Below are positions 1-8,191 of a DNA stretch of 20,490 nucleotides, piece after piece. How positions within the stretch are numbered: the first letter of the stretch is position 1; every line of letters starts with the position of its first letter. Source of the stretch: an uncultured Eubacterium sp. (GTDB lineage Bacteria; Bacillota; Clostridia; Lachnospirales; CAG-274); assembly GCA_900543365.1 (NCBI GenBank), contig UQRG01000011.1, positions 1 through 20,490 on the forward strand. Direction: 5' to 3'. The notes beneath the pieces were generated by a model, which worked only from the letters and a program-made list of their open reading frames with translations, had not been told where the DNA came from and did no database searches. Both the position numbers and the translations under genes were made by a program.

Positions 1-29
1 AATTTTTATAAAAAAAATTAATTTTGCTC

Positions 30-58
30 TTTACAAAGCTAAAGTGTTGTGCTATACT
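30..58 (+). promoter_or_regulatory. Promoter of the trp operon T-box leader
   Basis: TTTACA at 30-35 and TATACT at 53-58 are 17 bases apart, each one mismatch from the sigma-A consensus. Transcription would start near 65, just before the first conserved T-box elements, so the whole leader would be transcribed. The match is seen; promoter activity is inferred. Confidence 0.7.
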
Positions 59-74
59 ATATTCAATTTCAAAT

Positions 75-330
75 TAATGTCGATGATTAAGAAGAGTAAT
101 CTTAAATTAAGGCTACAGAGAGCTAACGGTTGGTGGAAGTTAGTGCTAAGATTTTGGATGAATGGGCTTATGAGACTTGCGGTGAAAAGGAAAATTATAA
201 TTAAGTTTTCCACATTTAGTAGCTTGCAACGGGTTCTCCCGTTATAGAGACAGGATATGTTTGTATCTGGGATTGGTGGCTTTACTAGGAGTATTTTTAA
301 CCTTGTCCAATTCGGGCAAGGTTTTTTTGT
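75..330 (+). promoter_or_regulatory. T-box riboswitch, tRNA-Trp responsive (trp operon leader)
   Basis: This untranslated leader has the landmarks of a T-box in the right order. GAAGAGTA (91-98) marks the base of stem I. AGAGAG (117-122) and GGTTGGTGGAA (128-138) form the distal stem I bulge and loop. GAATGG (160-165) places a UGG tryptophan codon at 163-165 in the specifier loop. AACGGG (228-233) and CCCGTT (238-243) form stem III, followed by the usual CGTTA. TGGC (277-280) can pair with the GCCA 3' end of uncharged tRNA-Trp, whose discriminator base is G. A terminator follows at 299-328. By the known T-box mechanism, uncharged tRNA-Trp stabilises the antiterminator and switches on the trp genes. 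The sequence after TGGC departs from the usual ACCGCG. This element explains most of the 413 bases before trpE. Confidence 0.9.
299..328 (+). terminator. T-box regulated intrinsic terminator
   Basis: CCTTGTCC (301-308) pairs with GGGCAAGG (314-321) around a 5-base loop, with one G-U pair, and seven T follow. It lies between the T-box sequence and trpE, where the conditional terminator of a T-box belongs. Confidence 0.88.
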
Positions 331-413
331 TTGTATAAATACCCAATATTAATTAAATAATTCTCTATCGACAGATTGAAATTAAAATTTATTTTTGAAG
401 GAGAATTAAAATT

Positions 414-1796
414 ATGAGAAATTTGAAAACTTATGTAAGGGAATTTTCTGGAGATACTGAAACGCCTATTACTATTTTTTATAAATATGTAGGTGATGAA
501 AAAGGTTTTCTTTTAGAAAGTCGTGGTGAAGGCAAAACTAACTTCTCAATTATGGGTAAAAATCCTATGGCAATATTAAGTGGCAATGATGAGCTTATTA
601 TTGATGAAAAGGGTAACAAAACTGTTGTAAAGGGAAAACTTTTAGACGGTGTAAAAGACTATATTAAGAGTATAAATGTAACTGATGATTACAACCTTCC
701 TTTTACTGGTGGTGCTGTTGGTGCTATAGGTTATGATATTATTAAACAATATGAAAAAATACCTGCAATTAATAGGGAAGTTGTAGATACTCCTACAGTC
801 CACTTAATGGTATTTGATGAATTTATTATTTACGACCATTTACACGATAGGATTAAAATTGTTGTTCTTGCTGACAATGAAAAAAATGCTAATGTTGTTC
901 TTGATAGAATGGAAAAAGAGGTTATGTCCTCTGTTCCTGCTGAACACTATACTGTTAAAGAACCGTCTTCTATAAAATTTACTTCTAATATGACTAAGGA
1001 AAAGTATGAGTCCATTGTTGAACAGGCTAAAAAGTATATTTATGAAGGTGATATTTTTCAAGTAGTTCTTTCACAAAGATTAACAGCTAAGACTATTGAT
1101 AAACCTATTGACCTTTATAGAAGGTTAAGGGCAATTAATCCATCTCCATATCTTTTTTACTTTAACTTTGAAGATTATTGTGTTGCGGGTTCTTCTCCTG
1201 AAATGCTTGTTGAGGTAAAAGGTGACAATGTTAAGACTTGTCCTATTGCTGGTACAAGGAAAAGAGGTAAAACTCTTAAAGAAGATATAGAAATTGCCAA
1301 TGGACTTTTAGATGACCCTAAGGAAAAGGCAGAGCATACAATGCTTGTTGACCTTGCCAGAAATGATATGGGAAGAATAGCGGAAATAGGCAGTGTTAAA
1401 ATAAAGGAATTTATGCAGGTTCATTATTATTCTCATGTTATGCATCTTGTTACCCTTGTTGAGGGCACTAAGCGAAAAGCTGTAGACAGTTTTGATGTAC
1501 TTTCAACTTTCTTACCAGCAGGTACTCTTTCAGGTGCTCCTAAAATAAGAGCTATGGAAATTATTGAGGAACTTGAAGAAGAAAAAAGAGGTCTTTATGG
1601 TGGTGCTGTAGGCTACTTTGATTTTAATGGAAATATGGATACTTGCATTGCTATTAGAACTATGATTATTAAAAATGATAATGTTTATATGCAGGCAGGT
1701 GCAGGTATTGTAGCTGACTCTGTGCCAGAAATGGAATATGAGGAAAGTCATAATAAAGTTAGAGCCTTAGTTAAGACAATAGGAGGGGAAGTATAA
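414..1796 (+). CDS. trpE: Anthranilate synthase component I
   Basis: TrpE converts chorismate and ammonia (supplied by TrpG) to anthranilate, the first committed step of tryptophan synthesis, in the cytoplasm. The 460 residues show the N-terminal regulatory domain with LLES at 33-36, the site where tryptophan binds for feedback inhibition. The C-terminal chorismate-binding domain (about 190-455) has KAEHTMLVDLARND (305-318), SHVMH (340-344), PAGTLSGAPK (368-377) and GLYGGAVGYFDFNG (393-406). The intact LLES motif suggests the enzyme is still feedback inhibited. Length is a little under the usual 490-520. GAAGGAGA lies 9 bases before the ATG. The gene is first in the operon, about 85 bases after the T-box terminator, and its stop overlaps the trpG start (TAATG). 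TrpE rather than PabB is favoured by LLES, the trp operon and the Trp T-box. Confidence 0.97.
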   Translation: MRNLKTYVREFSGDTETPITIFYKYVGDEKGFLLESRGEGKTNFSIMGKNPMAILSGNDELIIDEKGNKTVVKGKLLDGVKDYIKSINVTDDYNLPFTGGAVGAIGYDIIKQYEKIPAINREVVDTPTVHLMVFDEFIIYDHLHDRIKIVVLADNEKNANVVLDRMEKEVMSSVPAEHYTVKEPSSIKFTSNMTKEKYESIVEQAKKYIYEGDIFQVVLSQRLTAKTIDKPIDLYRRLRAINPSPYLFYFNFEDYCVAGSSPEMLVEVKGDNVKTCPIAGTRKRGKTLKEDIEIANGLLDDPKEKAEHTMLVDLARNDMGRIAEIGSVKIKEFMQVHYYSHVMHLVTLVEGTKRKAVDSFDVLSTFLPAGTLSGAPKIRAMEIIEELEEEKRGLYGGAVGYFDFNGNMDTCIAIRTMIIKNDNVYMQAGAGIVADSVPEMEYEESHNKVRALVKTIGGEV

Positions 1797-2362
1797 TGAT
1801 AGTTTTGGTTGATAATTATGATAGTTTTACATTTAATCTATATCAATATATAGGTGAATTTGATAAAGATATTAGAGTATTTAGAAATGATGAAATTAAT
1901 GGTAAAACAATACTTGAAATGAATCCGGATAGAGTTGTTATTTCTCCTGGACCTAAAACTCCAGAGGAGGCAGGTAATTCTATTGAAATCATTAAAACTG
2001 TTGGTGGCAAAATCCCTATTTTGGGTGTTTGCCTTGGACATCAGTCAATAGCTGTTGCCTATGGTGCAGTTGTTACTAATGCTAAAGAACTTTGCCACGG
2101 CAAGTATTCATTTATGAATCATAACGGCAAGGGAATATTTGAAGGTTGCCCACAGCCTATGAAGGTTGCAAGATACCATTCATTATCTGTTAAGGCAGAT
2201 ACTGTTCCAAATTGTCTTGAAGTTACAGCTACAGCTGAGGGGGAAATAATGGCTATAAAGCATAAGGAATATGATGTTGTTGGTTTACAGTTTCATCCTG
2301 AAAGTATTAATACTCCTGATGGTATGAAACTTATTGAAAATTTTGTAGGAGGTAAGTTTTAA
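1796..2362 (+). CDS. trpG: Anthranilate synthase component II (glutamine amidotransferase)
   Basis: TrpG hydrolyses glutamine and passes ammonia to TrpE. It is a class I glutamine amidotransferase of 188 residues with the full triad: Cys79 in GVCLGHQ, and His167 and Glu169 in QFHPES. The N-terminal DNYDSFTFNL (6-15) and SPGP (50-53) are typical of TrpG/PabA. The protein stops just after the amidotransferase domain, so it is not a TrpGD fusion. The ATG shares one base with the trpE stop and has an AGGAGGGG ribosome site, suggesting coupled translation. Many Firmicutes use one TrpG for both anthranilate and folate (PabA) synthesis; the sequence cannot tell whether this one does. Confidence 0.96.
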   Translation: MIVLVDNYDSFTFNLYQYIGEFDKDIRVFRNDEINGKTILEMNPDRVVISPGPKTPEEAGNSIEIIKTVGGKIPILGVCLGHQSIAVAYGAVVTNAKELCHGKYSFMNHNGKGIFEGCPQPMKVARYHSLSVKADTVPNCLEVTATAEGEIMAIKHKEYDVVGLQFHPESINTPDGMKLIENFVGGKF

Positions 2363-2364
2363 TT

Positions 2365-3141
2365 ATGATATTAGATGATATAGTAAAAGTTAAAAAAGAA
2401 TATCTCCTTAATAGTGACTATAAGTTTGAACATAAAAGGCTTTACAAGGCAATGGAAAAACCAGTAGCAAATTTTAAGGATGCAATGCTTAAGCCTGGCT
2501 TATCTATAATAGGTGAAGTCAAAAAGGCATCTCCATCAAGAGGGCTTATAAAACCTGATTTTAAGCCGGTTGAAATTGCTAAGGAATATGATGGAGCTGT
2601 TGATGCCATATCTGTACTTACTGAAGAAAAGTTTTTTATGGGTAGTCCTGAATATTTAGAGGCTATACATAGAGAAGTTAATCTTCCTCTTTTAAGAAAA
2701 GATTTTGTTATTAGTCCTTTGCAGATATTTGAGGCTAGAGAAATGGGAGCATCAACTATACTTCTTATTGCGGCTGTTTTAAATGATGTGAGAGTTTTGA
2801 GAGAATATATAAATATAACAAGAGGAGTTGGCATTGAACCTTTAGTTGAAACTCATAATGAGGAAGAAATTGACCTTGCCTTAAATGCAGGAGCAGATAT
2901 TATAGGTATTAACAATAGAAACTTAAAGGATTTTAGTGAAGATATTTACACAACTGTAAAATTGAGGAAACTTATACCTAATAATAAAATTGTTTTAAGT
3001 GAAAGCTCTATTCATACTGTTGAGGATGTTAAAATTTTAAAGCAAGCAAACATAAATGGTATTTTAGTTGGTGAAAGTTTTATGAAATGTAATAATATAA
3101 AACTTAAAGCAAGGGAGTTTAAAGATGCCTATGAAAGTTAA
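2365..3141 (+). CDS. trpC: Indole-3-glycerol phosphate synthase
   Basis: TrpC closes the ring of 1-(o-carboxyphenylamino)-1-deoxyribulose 5-phosphate to give indole-3-glycerol phosphate. The 258-residue (beta/alpha)8 barrel keeps the expected active-site residues: Glu51 and K53 in IIGEVKKASPSRG, Lys112 in LLRKDF, Glu162 in LVETH, Asn183 or Asn184 in IGINNRNL, and Glu213-Ser215 in LSESSI. It starts two bases after the trpG stop, where trpD would normally sit, and its 3' end overlaps trpF by 17 bases. It is a single-domain enzyme, not the TrpCF fusion of enterobacteria. Confidence 0.96.
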   Translation: MILDDIVKVKKEYLLNSDYKFEHKRLYKAMEKPVANFKDAMLKPGLSIIGEVKKASPSRGLIKPDFKPVEIAKEYDGAVDAISVLTEEKFFMGSPEYLEAIHREVNLPLLRKDFVISPLQIFEAREMGASTILLIAAVLNDVRVLREYINITRGVGIEPLVETHNEEEIDLALNAGADIIGINNRNLKDFSEDIYTTVKLRKLIPNNKIVLSESSIHTVEDVKILKQANINGILVGESFMKCNNIKLKAREFKDAYES

Positions 3142-3748
3142 AATTTGTGGTTTAAGACGAGTAGAAGATGCTTTAATGTTAAATGAATTTGAAAATATTG
3201 GTTATGCTGGTATTGTATTTGCCAATACAAAGAGAAAAGTAGAAGTGGAAGATGCTGTTGCAATAAGAAAAGCTTTAAGAAGTGATATTAAAGTTGTTGG
3301 AATATTTACTGAAACATCGGCTAAAGATGTTTCAAAAATAGCAAGGGCAGTTGGGCTTGATATTTGTCAGCTACATTCTAATGAAACTAATGAAGACTGC
3401 TGTAAAGTTGGTACTACTGTTTGGAAAGCCATAAGAGTTAAAAATGCTGAAAGTCTTAAGGAGGCAGAAAACTTTACCAATGCTCAGGGATTTGTACTTG
3501 ATAAATATAAGGCTGATGAATATGGAGGAACAGGTGAAGCATTTAACTGGAATATAGCGTCAGATTTTAGTAAAAAACATTTTACTATATTAGCAGGAGG
3601 ACTTAATAAAGACAATATTATTAATGCTATTGAAATAGTTAAGCCGAATGTTGTGGACTTAAGTTCTTCTGTAGAAACAAATGGATATAAAGATTATAAC
3701 AAGATAAAGGAATTTATGGAAAGGATTGAACAAAATGGAATTAAATAA
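3125..3748 (+). CDS. trpF: Phosphoribosylanthranilate isomerase
   Basis: TrpF isomerises N-(5-phosphoribosyl)anthranilate, the product of the missing TrpD step, to the TrpC substrate. The 207-residue barrel has the general base Cys8 in VKICGL, the general acid Asp126 in FVLDKY, and the phosphate-binding segments ILAGGL (155-160) and VDLSSSVE (177-184). The ATG at 3125 lies inside the end of trpC, with AGGGAG about 8 bases upstream; an ATG at 3131 is possible. Its 3' end overlaps trpB. That trpF is kept although trpD is absent here implies phosphoribosylanthranilate is still made. Confidence 0.95.
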   Translation: MPMKVKICGLRRVEDALMLNEFENIGYAGIVFANTKRKVEVEDAVAIRKALRSDIKVVGIFTETSAKDVSKIARAVGLDICQLHSNETNEDCCKVGTTVWKAIRVKNAESLKEAENFTNAQGFVLDKYKADEYGGTGEAFNWNIASDFSKKHFTILAGGLNKDNIINAIEIVKPNVVDLSSSVETNGYKDYNKIKEFMERIEQNGIK

Positions 3749-4919
3749 GGATTTTGGACAGTATGGTGGTCAGTTTGTACCAGAAACATTAATGAGTATT
3801 TTAAAGGTACTTGAAAAGGAGTATGAACAATATTGCTTTACAGAGAAATTTAAAAATGATTATATGTATTATATGAAGCAATATGTAGGTAGACCTTCAA
3901 ATTTGTACTATGCTGAAAGGCTTACTAATGAACTTGGTGGAGCTAAGATTTATTTAAAGAGAGAGGACTTAAATCATACTGGTGCTCACAAAATCAATAA
4001 TGCTATTGCACAGGCACTTCTTGCAAAACATATGGGAAAAACTAAGGTTATTGCTGAAACTGGAGCAGGTCAGCACGGTGTTGCTACAGCTACAGCAGCA
4101 GCACTTTTTGGTATGGAGTGCGAAGTTTATATGGGTGTTGAGGATATTGAAAGACAAAAACTCAATGTTTTTAGAATGGAGCTTTTAGGAGCTAAAGTTG
4201 TTCCGGTTTCAAGTGGTACAGGTACACTCAAGGATGCTACCAATGAGGCTATTAGGACTTGGGTTGCAAGAGCAGAGGATACATTTTATATTATTGGTTC
4301 TGCTGTAGGTCCTCACCCATACCCAACAATGGTTAGAAATTTCCAAAAGATTATTGGTGAGGAAACTAAAAAGCAGATTATAGAAATGGAGGGCAGACTT
4401 CCAAATAGAGTTTATGCTTGTGTTGGAGGTGGCTCTAATTCAATTGGTATGTTCTATCCTTTTATTGAAAATAAGGAAGTTGAGCTTGTTGGTGTTGAGG
4501 CTGCCGGTCACGGTGTTGAAACTGGTGAACACGCAGTAGCATTTTCTCCAGAGTCTAAGGTTGGTGTTTTACACGGTATGAAAACCGTACTTTTACAGGA
4601 CGATGATGGTCTTGTTAAGCCTGTTTACTCTATTAGTGCTGGTCTTGACTATCCAGGTGTAGGTCCTGAACACGCATATCTTCACGATATTGGTAGAGTT
4701 GAATATACTTCTGTTACTGATGATGAGGCTATTAATGCTTTTATGACACTTTGTAAATTAGAAGGTATTATGCCTGCTATTGAAAGTTCTCACGCTTTAG
4801 CACAGGTTATTAAGGAAGCACCAAAAATGAATAAGGATAAAGTACTTGTTGTTAATTTGTCAGGCAGAGGTGACAAAGATGTACATACTGTTGCTAAGTA
4901 CTTTGGAAAGGAGATTTAA
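3735..4919 (+). CDS. trpB: Tryptophan synthase beta chain
   Basis: TrpB is the PLP-dependent subunit that joins indole and serine to make tryptophan, working with TrpA. In the 394-residue form, the PLP lysine is Lys86 in HTGAHKINN, the catalytic glutamate is Glu108 in AETGAGQHG, and the PLP phosphate loop is CVGGGSNS. It is the standard TrpB1 type, not the longer TrpB2. The frame also offers a TTG at 3726, but the AAAGGA upstream is only one or two bases from it and about 10 from the ATG at 3735, so I chose the ATG. It overlaps the end of trpF by 14 bases. trpA follows after 5 bases. Confidence 0.96.
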   Translation: MELNKDFGQYGGQFVPETLMSILKVLEKEYEQYCFTEKFKNDYMYYMKQYVGRPSNLYYAERLTNELGGAKIYLKREDLNHTGAHKINNAIAQALLAKHMGKTKVIAETGAGQHGVATATAAALFGMECEVYMGVEDIERQKLNVFRMELLGAKVVPVSSGTGTLKDATNEAIRTWVARAEDTFYIIGSAVGPHPYPTMVRNFQKIIGEETKKQIIEMEGRLPNRVYACVGGGSNSIGMFYPFIENKEVELVGVEAAGHGVETGEHAVAFSPESKVGVLHGMKTVLLQDDDGLVKPVYSISAGLDYPGVGPEHAYLHDIGRVEYTSVTDDEAINAFMTLCKLEGIMPAIESSHALAQVIKEAPKMNKDKVLVVNLSGRGDKDVHTVAKYFGKEI

Positions 4920-4924
4920 TTATA

Positions 4925-5695
4925 ATGAATAGGATAGATAAGAAGTTTCAAGAATTAAAGGAAAATGGTAAAAAAGCATTAATTCCATATATTTGTTCCG
5001 GTGACCCATCAATTGAAATGACTGAGAAACTTGTTTATGCTCTTGAGGAGGCTGGTGCAGATATTGTTGAGCTTGGTATTCCTTTTTCTGACCCATTAGC
5101 AGATGGACCTGTTATTCAGGCTGCCGGTTTAAGAGCCTTTGCATCAGGCTATAGACTTTCTGATACATTTAAGGTAGTTGAAAATGTTAGAAAGAAAAGT
5201 GAAATTCCTATTGTAATTATGGTTTATTATAGTTCAATTATTGGTTTTGGCAAGGAGGACTTTTTGAATAGATGTGTTAAGTCTGGTGTTGACGGTCTTA
5301 TTATTCCAGACCTTCCTTATGAAGAATATGATGAGTTTAAGCCTATGGTTGATAAAACTAATATTTATATGATTCCTCTTGTGGGTCTTACATCTGGTGA
5401 TAGAATTCCTATGCTTGTTAAAGAGGCTAAGGGCTTTGTTTATTGTGTATCATCAATGGGTGTTACTGGTGTTAGAAAGGAATTTGATTCAAGAGTTGAA
5501 GGCTTTGTAAGAGAAGTAAAAAAACATACTGATACACCAGCTTGTATTGGCTTTGGTATATCTAGTAAGGAAGATATTGATAAGTTTGAGTCTTATGCAG
5601 ACGGTTGTATAGTAGGTTCTGCTATTGTTAGAAAAATTTTTGACTGTGGCTGTGACCTTGATAAGGTTAAGGAATTTGTTAAGAGTTTAAAGTAA
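4925..5695 (+). CDS. trpA: Tryptophan synthase alpha chain
   Basis: TrpA splits indole-3-glycerol phosphate into indole and glyceraldehyde 3-phosphate and channels the indole to TrpB. The 256-residue barrel has both catalytic acids, Glu49 in VELGIPFSDP and Asp60 in LADGPV, plus the phosphate-binding segments VTGVR and GFGIS near the C-terminus. AAAGGAGA lies before the ATG, inside the end of trpB. It is the last gene of the operon; the hairpin at 5759-5801 follows about 65 bases after the stop. Confidence 0.97.
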   Translation: MNRIDKKFQELKENGKKALIPYICSGDPSIEMTEKLVYALEEAGADIVELGIPFSDPLADGPVIQAAGLRAFASGYRLSDTFKVVENVRKKSEIPIVIMVYYSSIIGFGKEDFLNRCVKSGVDGLIIPDLPYEEYDEFKPMVDKTNIYMIPLVGLTSGDRIPMLVKEAKGFVYCVSSMGVTGVRKEFDSRVEGFVREVKKHTDTPACIGFGISSKEDIDKFESYADGCIVGSAIVRKIFDCGCDLDKVKEFVKSLK

Positions 5696-5758
5696 TAAAT
5701 TAATGCTTATAATAAAATTGGATTCTCATATAAATATTAATTTAACAAACTGTCACTC

Positions 5759-5801
5759 AACCCTCCTTTTACTAATAAAATAAAGTAGAAGGAGGGTTTT
5801 T
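5759..5801 (+). terminator. trp operon terminator that also carries the next gene's ribosome site
   Basis: Bases 5759-5773 pair with 5784-5798 in a 15-bp stem with one G-U pair and a 10-base loop, followed by a T run. It is a good intrinsic terminator for trpA. The 3' arm contains AGAAGGAGGG (5787-5796), which is also the only ribosome-binding site for the gene starting at 5802. When the hairpin forms, that site is buried. Confidence 0.82.
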
Positions 5802-6167
5802 ATGTTAAGTGAGAGAGCTATATTTTACTACAATAAGGGTTATAATTGTGCCCAATGTATACTAAAGGCTTGCGAAGATGAATACAACATTAATATTTCA
5901 AATGACTGTATTAATTCAGCAGGAGGTCTTTACAATGGTTTGGGAGTAGGTAGTTGTTGTGGAGTTTTGATTGCATCAATAATGGTTATAGGTATACTTT
6001 GTGATAATGTGCCTTTTTATCGTCTTGAAATGGCAGAAAGGTTTAATTGTGAATTTGGCAGTTTAAGCTGCTATAAGCTGAAAAAGGATAACAACTGTTG
6101 TAAACTAATAGAGGTTTCTTGCAATATATTAGCTGATATAATTGACAAGGGGCAAAAAAAATATTAG
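5802..6167 (+). CDS. C_GCAxxG_C_C family protein (function unknown)
   Basis: This 121-residue protein has 12 cysteines and fits the C_GCAxxG_C_C family, named for its cysteine pattern. Visible parts are GYNCAQCILKA (13-23), GGLYNGLGVGSCCG (41-54) and later cysteines at 83, 90, 100 and 107. The conserved cysteines suggest metal or redox chemistry, but no reaction is established for the family, so none is assigned. The Gly-rich stretch with VLIASIMVIGIL (55-66) is hydrophobic but typical of the family and need not be membrane-spanning. The ribosome site lies in the 3' arm of the trp terminator hairpin, so expression may depend on RNA folding. A weak TATAAT at 5708-5713 could give it a separate start. 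Confidence 0.8.
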   Translation: MLSERAIFYYNKGYNCAQCILKACEDEYNINISNDCINSAGGLYNGLGVGSCCGVLIASIMVIGILCDNVPFYRLEMAERFNCEFGSLSCYKLKKDNNCCKLIEVSCNILADIIDKGQKKY

Positions 6168-6170
6168 ACT
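6142..6170 (+). promoter_or_regulatory. Possible promoter of deoC-rmuC
   Basis: A perfect TTGACA at 6142-6147 is followed after 17 bases by TAGACT (6165-6170), a four-of-six -10 match. It overlaps the end of the preceding gene and would start transcription about 50 bases before deoC. A short inverted repeat (GGTAAA / TTTACC) lies just downstream and may be chance in such AT-rich sequence. Confidence 0.4.
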
Positions 6171-6227
6171 ATTAATAGGTAAAATTTTAATTTACCAATA
6201 TGATAAATTATTTTTGGAGGTAACAAA

Positions 6228-6887
6228 GTGGATATAAATAAAATTTTGAGCAAGGTAGACCACACTCTTTTAAAACAAAGTGCAACTTGGAAAGAAATTA
6301 AGGAAATTTGTGACGATGGCATTAAGTACAAAACTGCCAGTATTTGTATTCCTGCGTCTTTTGTTAAAAGAGCAAAGGCTTATGTTGGTAACAGTGTTAA
6401 AATTTGCACAGTAATAGGTTTTCCTAATGGCTATTCTACTACAGCAACTAAGGTTTTTGAAACCAGAGATGCTGTGTATAATGGTGCAGATGAAATTGAT
6501 ATGGTTATTAATATAGGTGATTTAAAAGATGGCAATTATGAAGCTATTTTAAATGAAATAAAGGAGATAAAATCAGCTTGTGCGGGCAAAGTATTAAAGG
6601 TAATAATTGAAACCTGTATGCTTAATAAGGAAGAAAAAATTAAAATGTGTGAGCTTGTAACAGAATCTGGAGCAGACTTTATAAAGACAAGCACAGGTTT
6701 TGGTGGTAGTGGGGCTACATTTGAAGATATTGAAATATTTGCTGAAAATGTAGGTAGTCAAGTTAAAATAAAGGCTGCTGGTGGTATTTCATCAATAGCT
6801 GATGCAGAAAAATTTATTTCTCTTGGAGCTGACAGACTTGGCACAAGCAGAATTGTTAAAATAATTAAGGAGGAGGGCTTATGCTAA
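6228..6887 (+). CDS. deoC: Deoxyribose-phosphate aldolase
   Basis: DeoC reversibly cleaves 2-deoxyribose 5-phosphate to acetaldehyde and glyceraldehyde 3-phosphate, which lets the cell use deoxynucleosides as a carbon source. The 219-residue class I aldolase has the Schiff-base lysine Lys153 in FIKTSTGF, and the supporting Asp91 in DEIDMVINIG and Lys182 in IKAAGG. Length is normal. The start is GTG, with TTGGAGG seven bases upstream and no better ATG. It overlaps rmuC by 7 bases. No other deo genes are nearby, so it is an isolated copy next to a DNA-metabolism gene. Confidence 0.95.
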   Translation: MDINKILSKVDHTLLKQSATWKEIKEICDDGIKYKTASICIPASFVKRAKAYVGNSVKICTVIGFPNGYSTTATKVFETRDAVYNGADEIDMVINIGDLKDGNYEAILNEIKEIKSACAGKVLKVIIETCMLNKEEKIKMCELVTESGADFIKTSTGFGGSGATFEDIEIFAENVGSQVKIKAAGGISSIADAEKFISLGADRLGTSRIVKIIKEEGLC

Positions 6888-8191
6888 CAAATATACTAAT
6901 ATTTATTCTTATTATACTTGTTCTTGTACTTATTGCTATGTCTTTTGGCAAAAAAGGAGTTGGTCACAGCGAATTAAAAAACATTGTTGACAAAAGCAAT
7001 GATGACAGTATAAGAAGAATAAATGACTCTATTAATAGCAATAACAGACTTTTTAACGATATGGTTGGTGAAAAGATTTCCGTTATTGATAAAAATATTG
7101 TGGATAAAATGGGAACCCTTGATAAAAATATGAAAGACAGTCAGTTGGCTTTAAGTCATTCTTTGGCTAACTCTATTTTACAACAAGAGGAAAGATTAAA
7201 AACTTTTGCTGTTGAAAATGAGCAAAAACTTGAAAATATAAGAACTACTGTTGAAAAAAGCCTCTCTGCAATACAAAATGACAATAATAAAAAACTTGAT
7301 GAAATGCGTTCTGTTGTTGATGAAAAATTGCAAAAGTCCCTTGAGGATAAAATGAATAAATCTTTTGCTCTTGTTAGTGAAAGACTTGAACAGGTTTATA
7401 AGGGCTTAGGTGAAATGCAGACGCTTGCTAGTGGTGTAGGTGACTTAAAGAAAGTGCTTTCTAATGTTAAGACTAGGGGTATTTTAGGTGAAGTACAGCT
7501 TAGTGCTATTTTGCAGGAAATACTTTCACCTGAACAGTATGACGAAAATGCAGAAGTAGTTCCTAATACTGGAAAAAGAGTTGAGTTTGCTGTTAAACTT
7601 CCGGCTAATGATGATTCAACTGTTTATTTGCCTATTGATAGTAAGTTTCCCGGAGATAAGTATCAAGCTCTTTTAGCGGCTTATGATACAGGAGATAAAG
7701 AGGCTGTTAATGTGGCTGTTAAGGCACTTATGACTGTTATTGAAAGTGAAGCTAAGGACATAAACACAAAGTACATTGCTCCACCTTATACTACTAATTT
7801 TGCTATTATGTTTTTACCTTTTGAGGGTCTTTATGCAGAAGTTGTTAACAGAGGTATGATTGAGGTACTTCAATCTAAGTATAAGGTAAATATTGCAGGT
7901 CCTAGTACAATGGCAGCTTTATTAAATAGCTTGCAAATGGGTTTTAAAACTCTTGCTATACAGAAAAGAAGTATGGAGGTTTGGGACACTCTTGCTGCTG
8001 TTAAGACAGAATTTGGCAAGTTTGCAGATGCTCTTGATAAGACTAAAAAACACCTTGAAATGGCTAGTGATGACCTTGAAAAACTTGTTACTACTAGAAC
8101 TAGAGCAATGAGAAGAAAACTTAGTAGTGTTGAGGCTTTAACTGATAGTGATAAGGCTGATAAAATACTGGAGGTAGAAAATGAAGAATAG
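6881..8191 (+). CDS. rmuC: RmuC family protein (DNA recombination, predicted nuclease)
   Basis: RmuC proteins limit recombination at inverted repeats in E. coli and are predicted PD-(D/E)XK-type nucleases; the biochemical role is still unclear. The 436 residues start with a membrane segment (about 4-21), continue with a charged helical coiled coil (about 30-190), and then the conserved RmuC domain (about 190-400). That domain includes TRGILGEVQL (198-207), RVEFAVKLP (233-241) and LPIDSKFPG (250-258); Glu235 and Asp253-x-Lys255 fit the nuclease core. GGAGGAGG precedes the ATG inside the end of deoC. Its 3' end overlaps the next gene by 11 bases, indicating coupled translation. Confidence 0.92.
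   Translation: MLTNILIFILIILVLVLIAMSFGKKGVGHSELKNIVDKSNDDSIRRINDSINSNNRLFNDMVGEKISVIDKNIVDKMGTLDKNMKDSQLALSHSLANSILQQEERLKTFAVENEQKLENIRTTVEKSLSAIQNDNNKKLDEMRSVVDEKLQKSLEDKMNKSFALVSERLEQVYKGLGEMQTLASGVGDLKKVLSNVKTRGILGEVQLSAILQEILSPEQYDENAEVVPNTGKRVEFAVKLPANDDSTVYLPIDSKFPGDKYQALLAAYDTGDKEAVNVAVKALMTVIESEAKDINTKYIAPPYTTNFAIMFLPFEGLYAEVVNRGMIEVLQSKYKVNIAGPSTMAALLNSLQMGFKTLAIQKRSMEVWDTLAAVKTEFGKFADALDKTKKHLEMASDDLEKLVTTRTRAMRRKLSSVEALTDSDKADKILEVENEE

Noticed and set aside
44..247. Open frame of 67 codons in the trp leader with Trp-Trp, resembling a classical attenuator leader peptide
   Set aside because: The Trp codons are conserved T-box bases (distal loop GGTTGGTGGAA and the UGG specifier). 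The frame begins upstream of the -10 box and has no ribosome site.
2442..2834. 130-codon open frame on the - strand
   Set aside because: It lies wholly inside trpC, has no recognisable motif or ribosome site, and arises from the codon bias of the sense gene.
6178..6198. Inverted repeat GGTAAA / TTTACC before deoC as an operator
   Set aside because: It is only six bases per arm and entirely AT-rich between, so it is likely by chance in this sequence.
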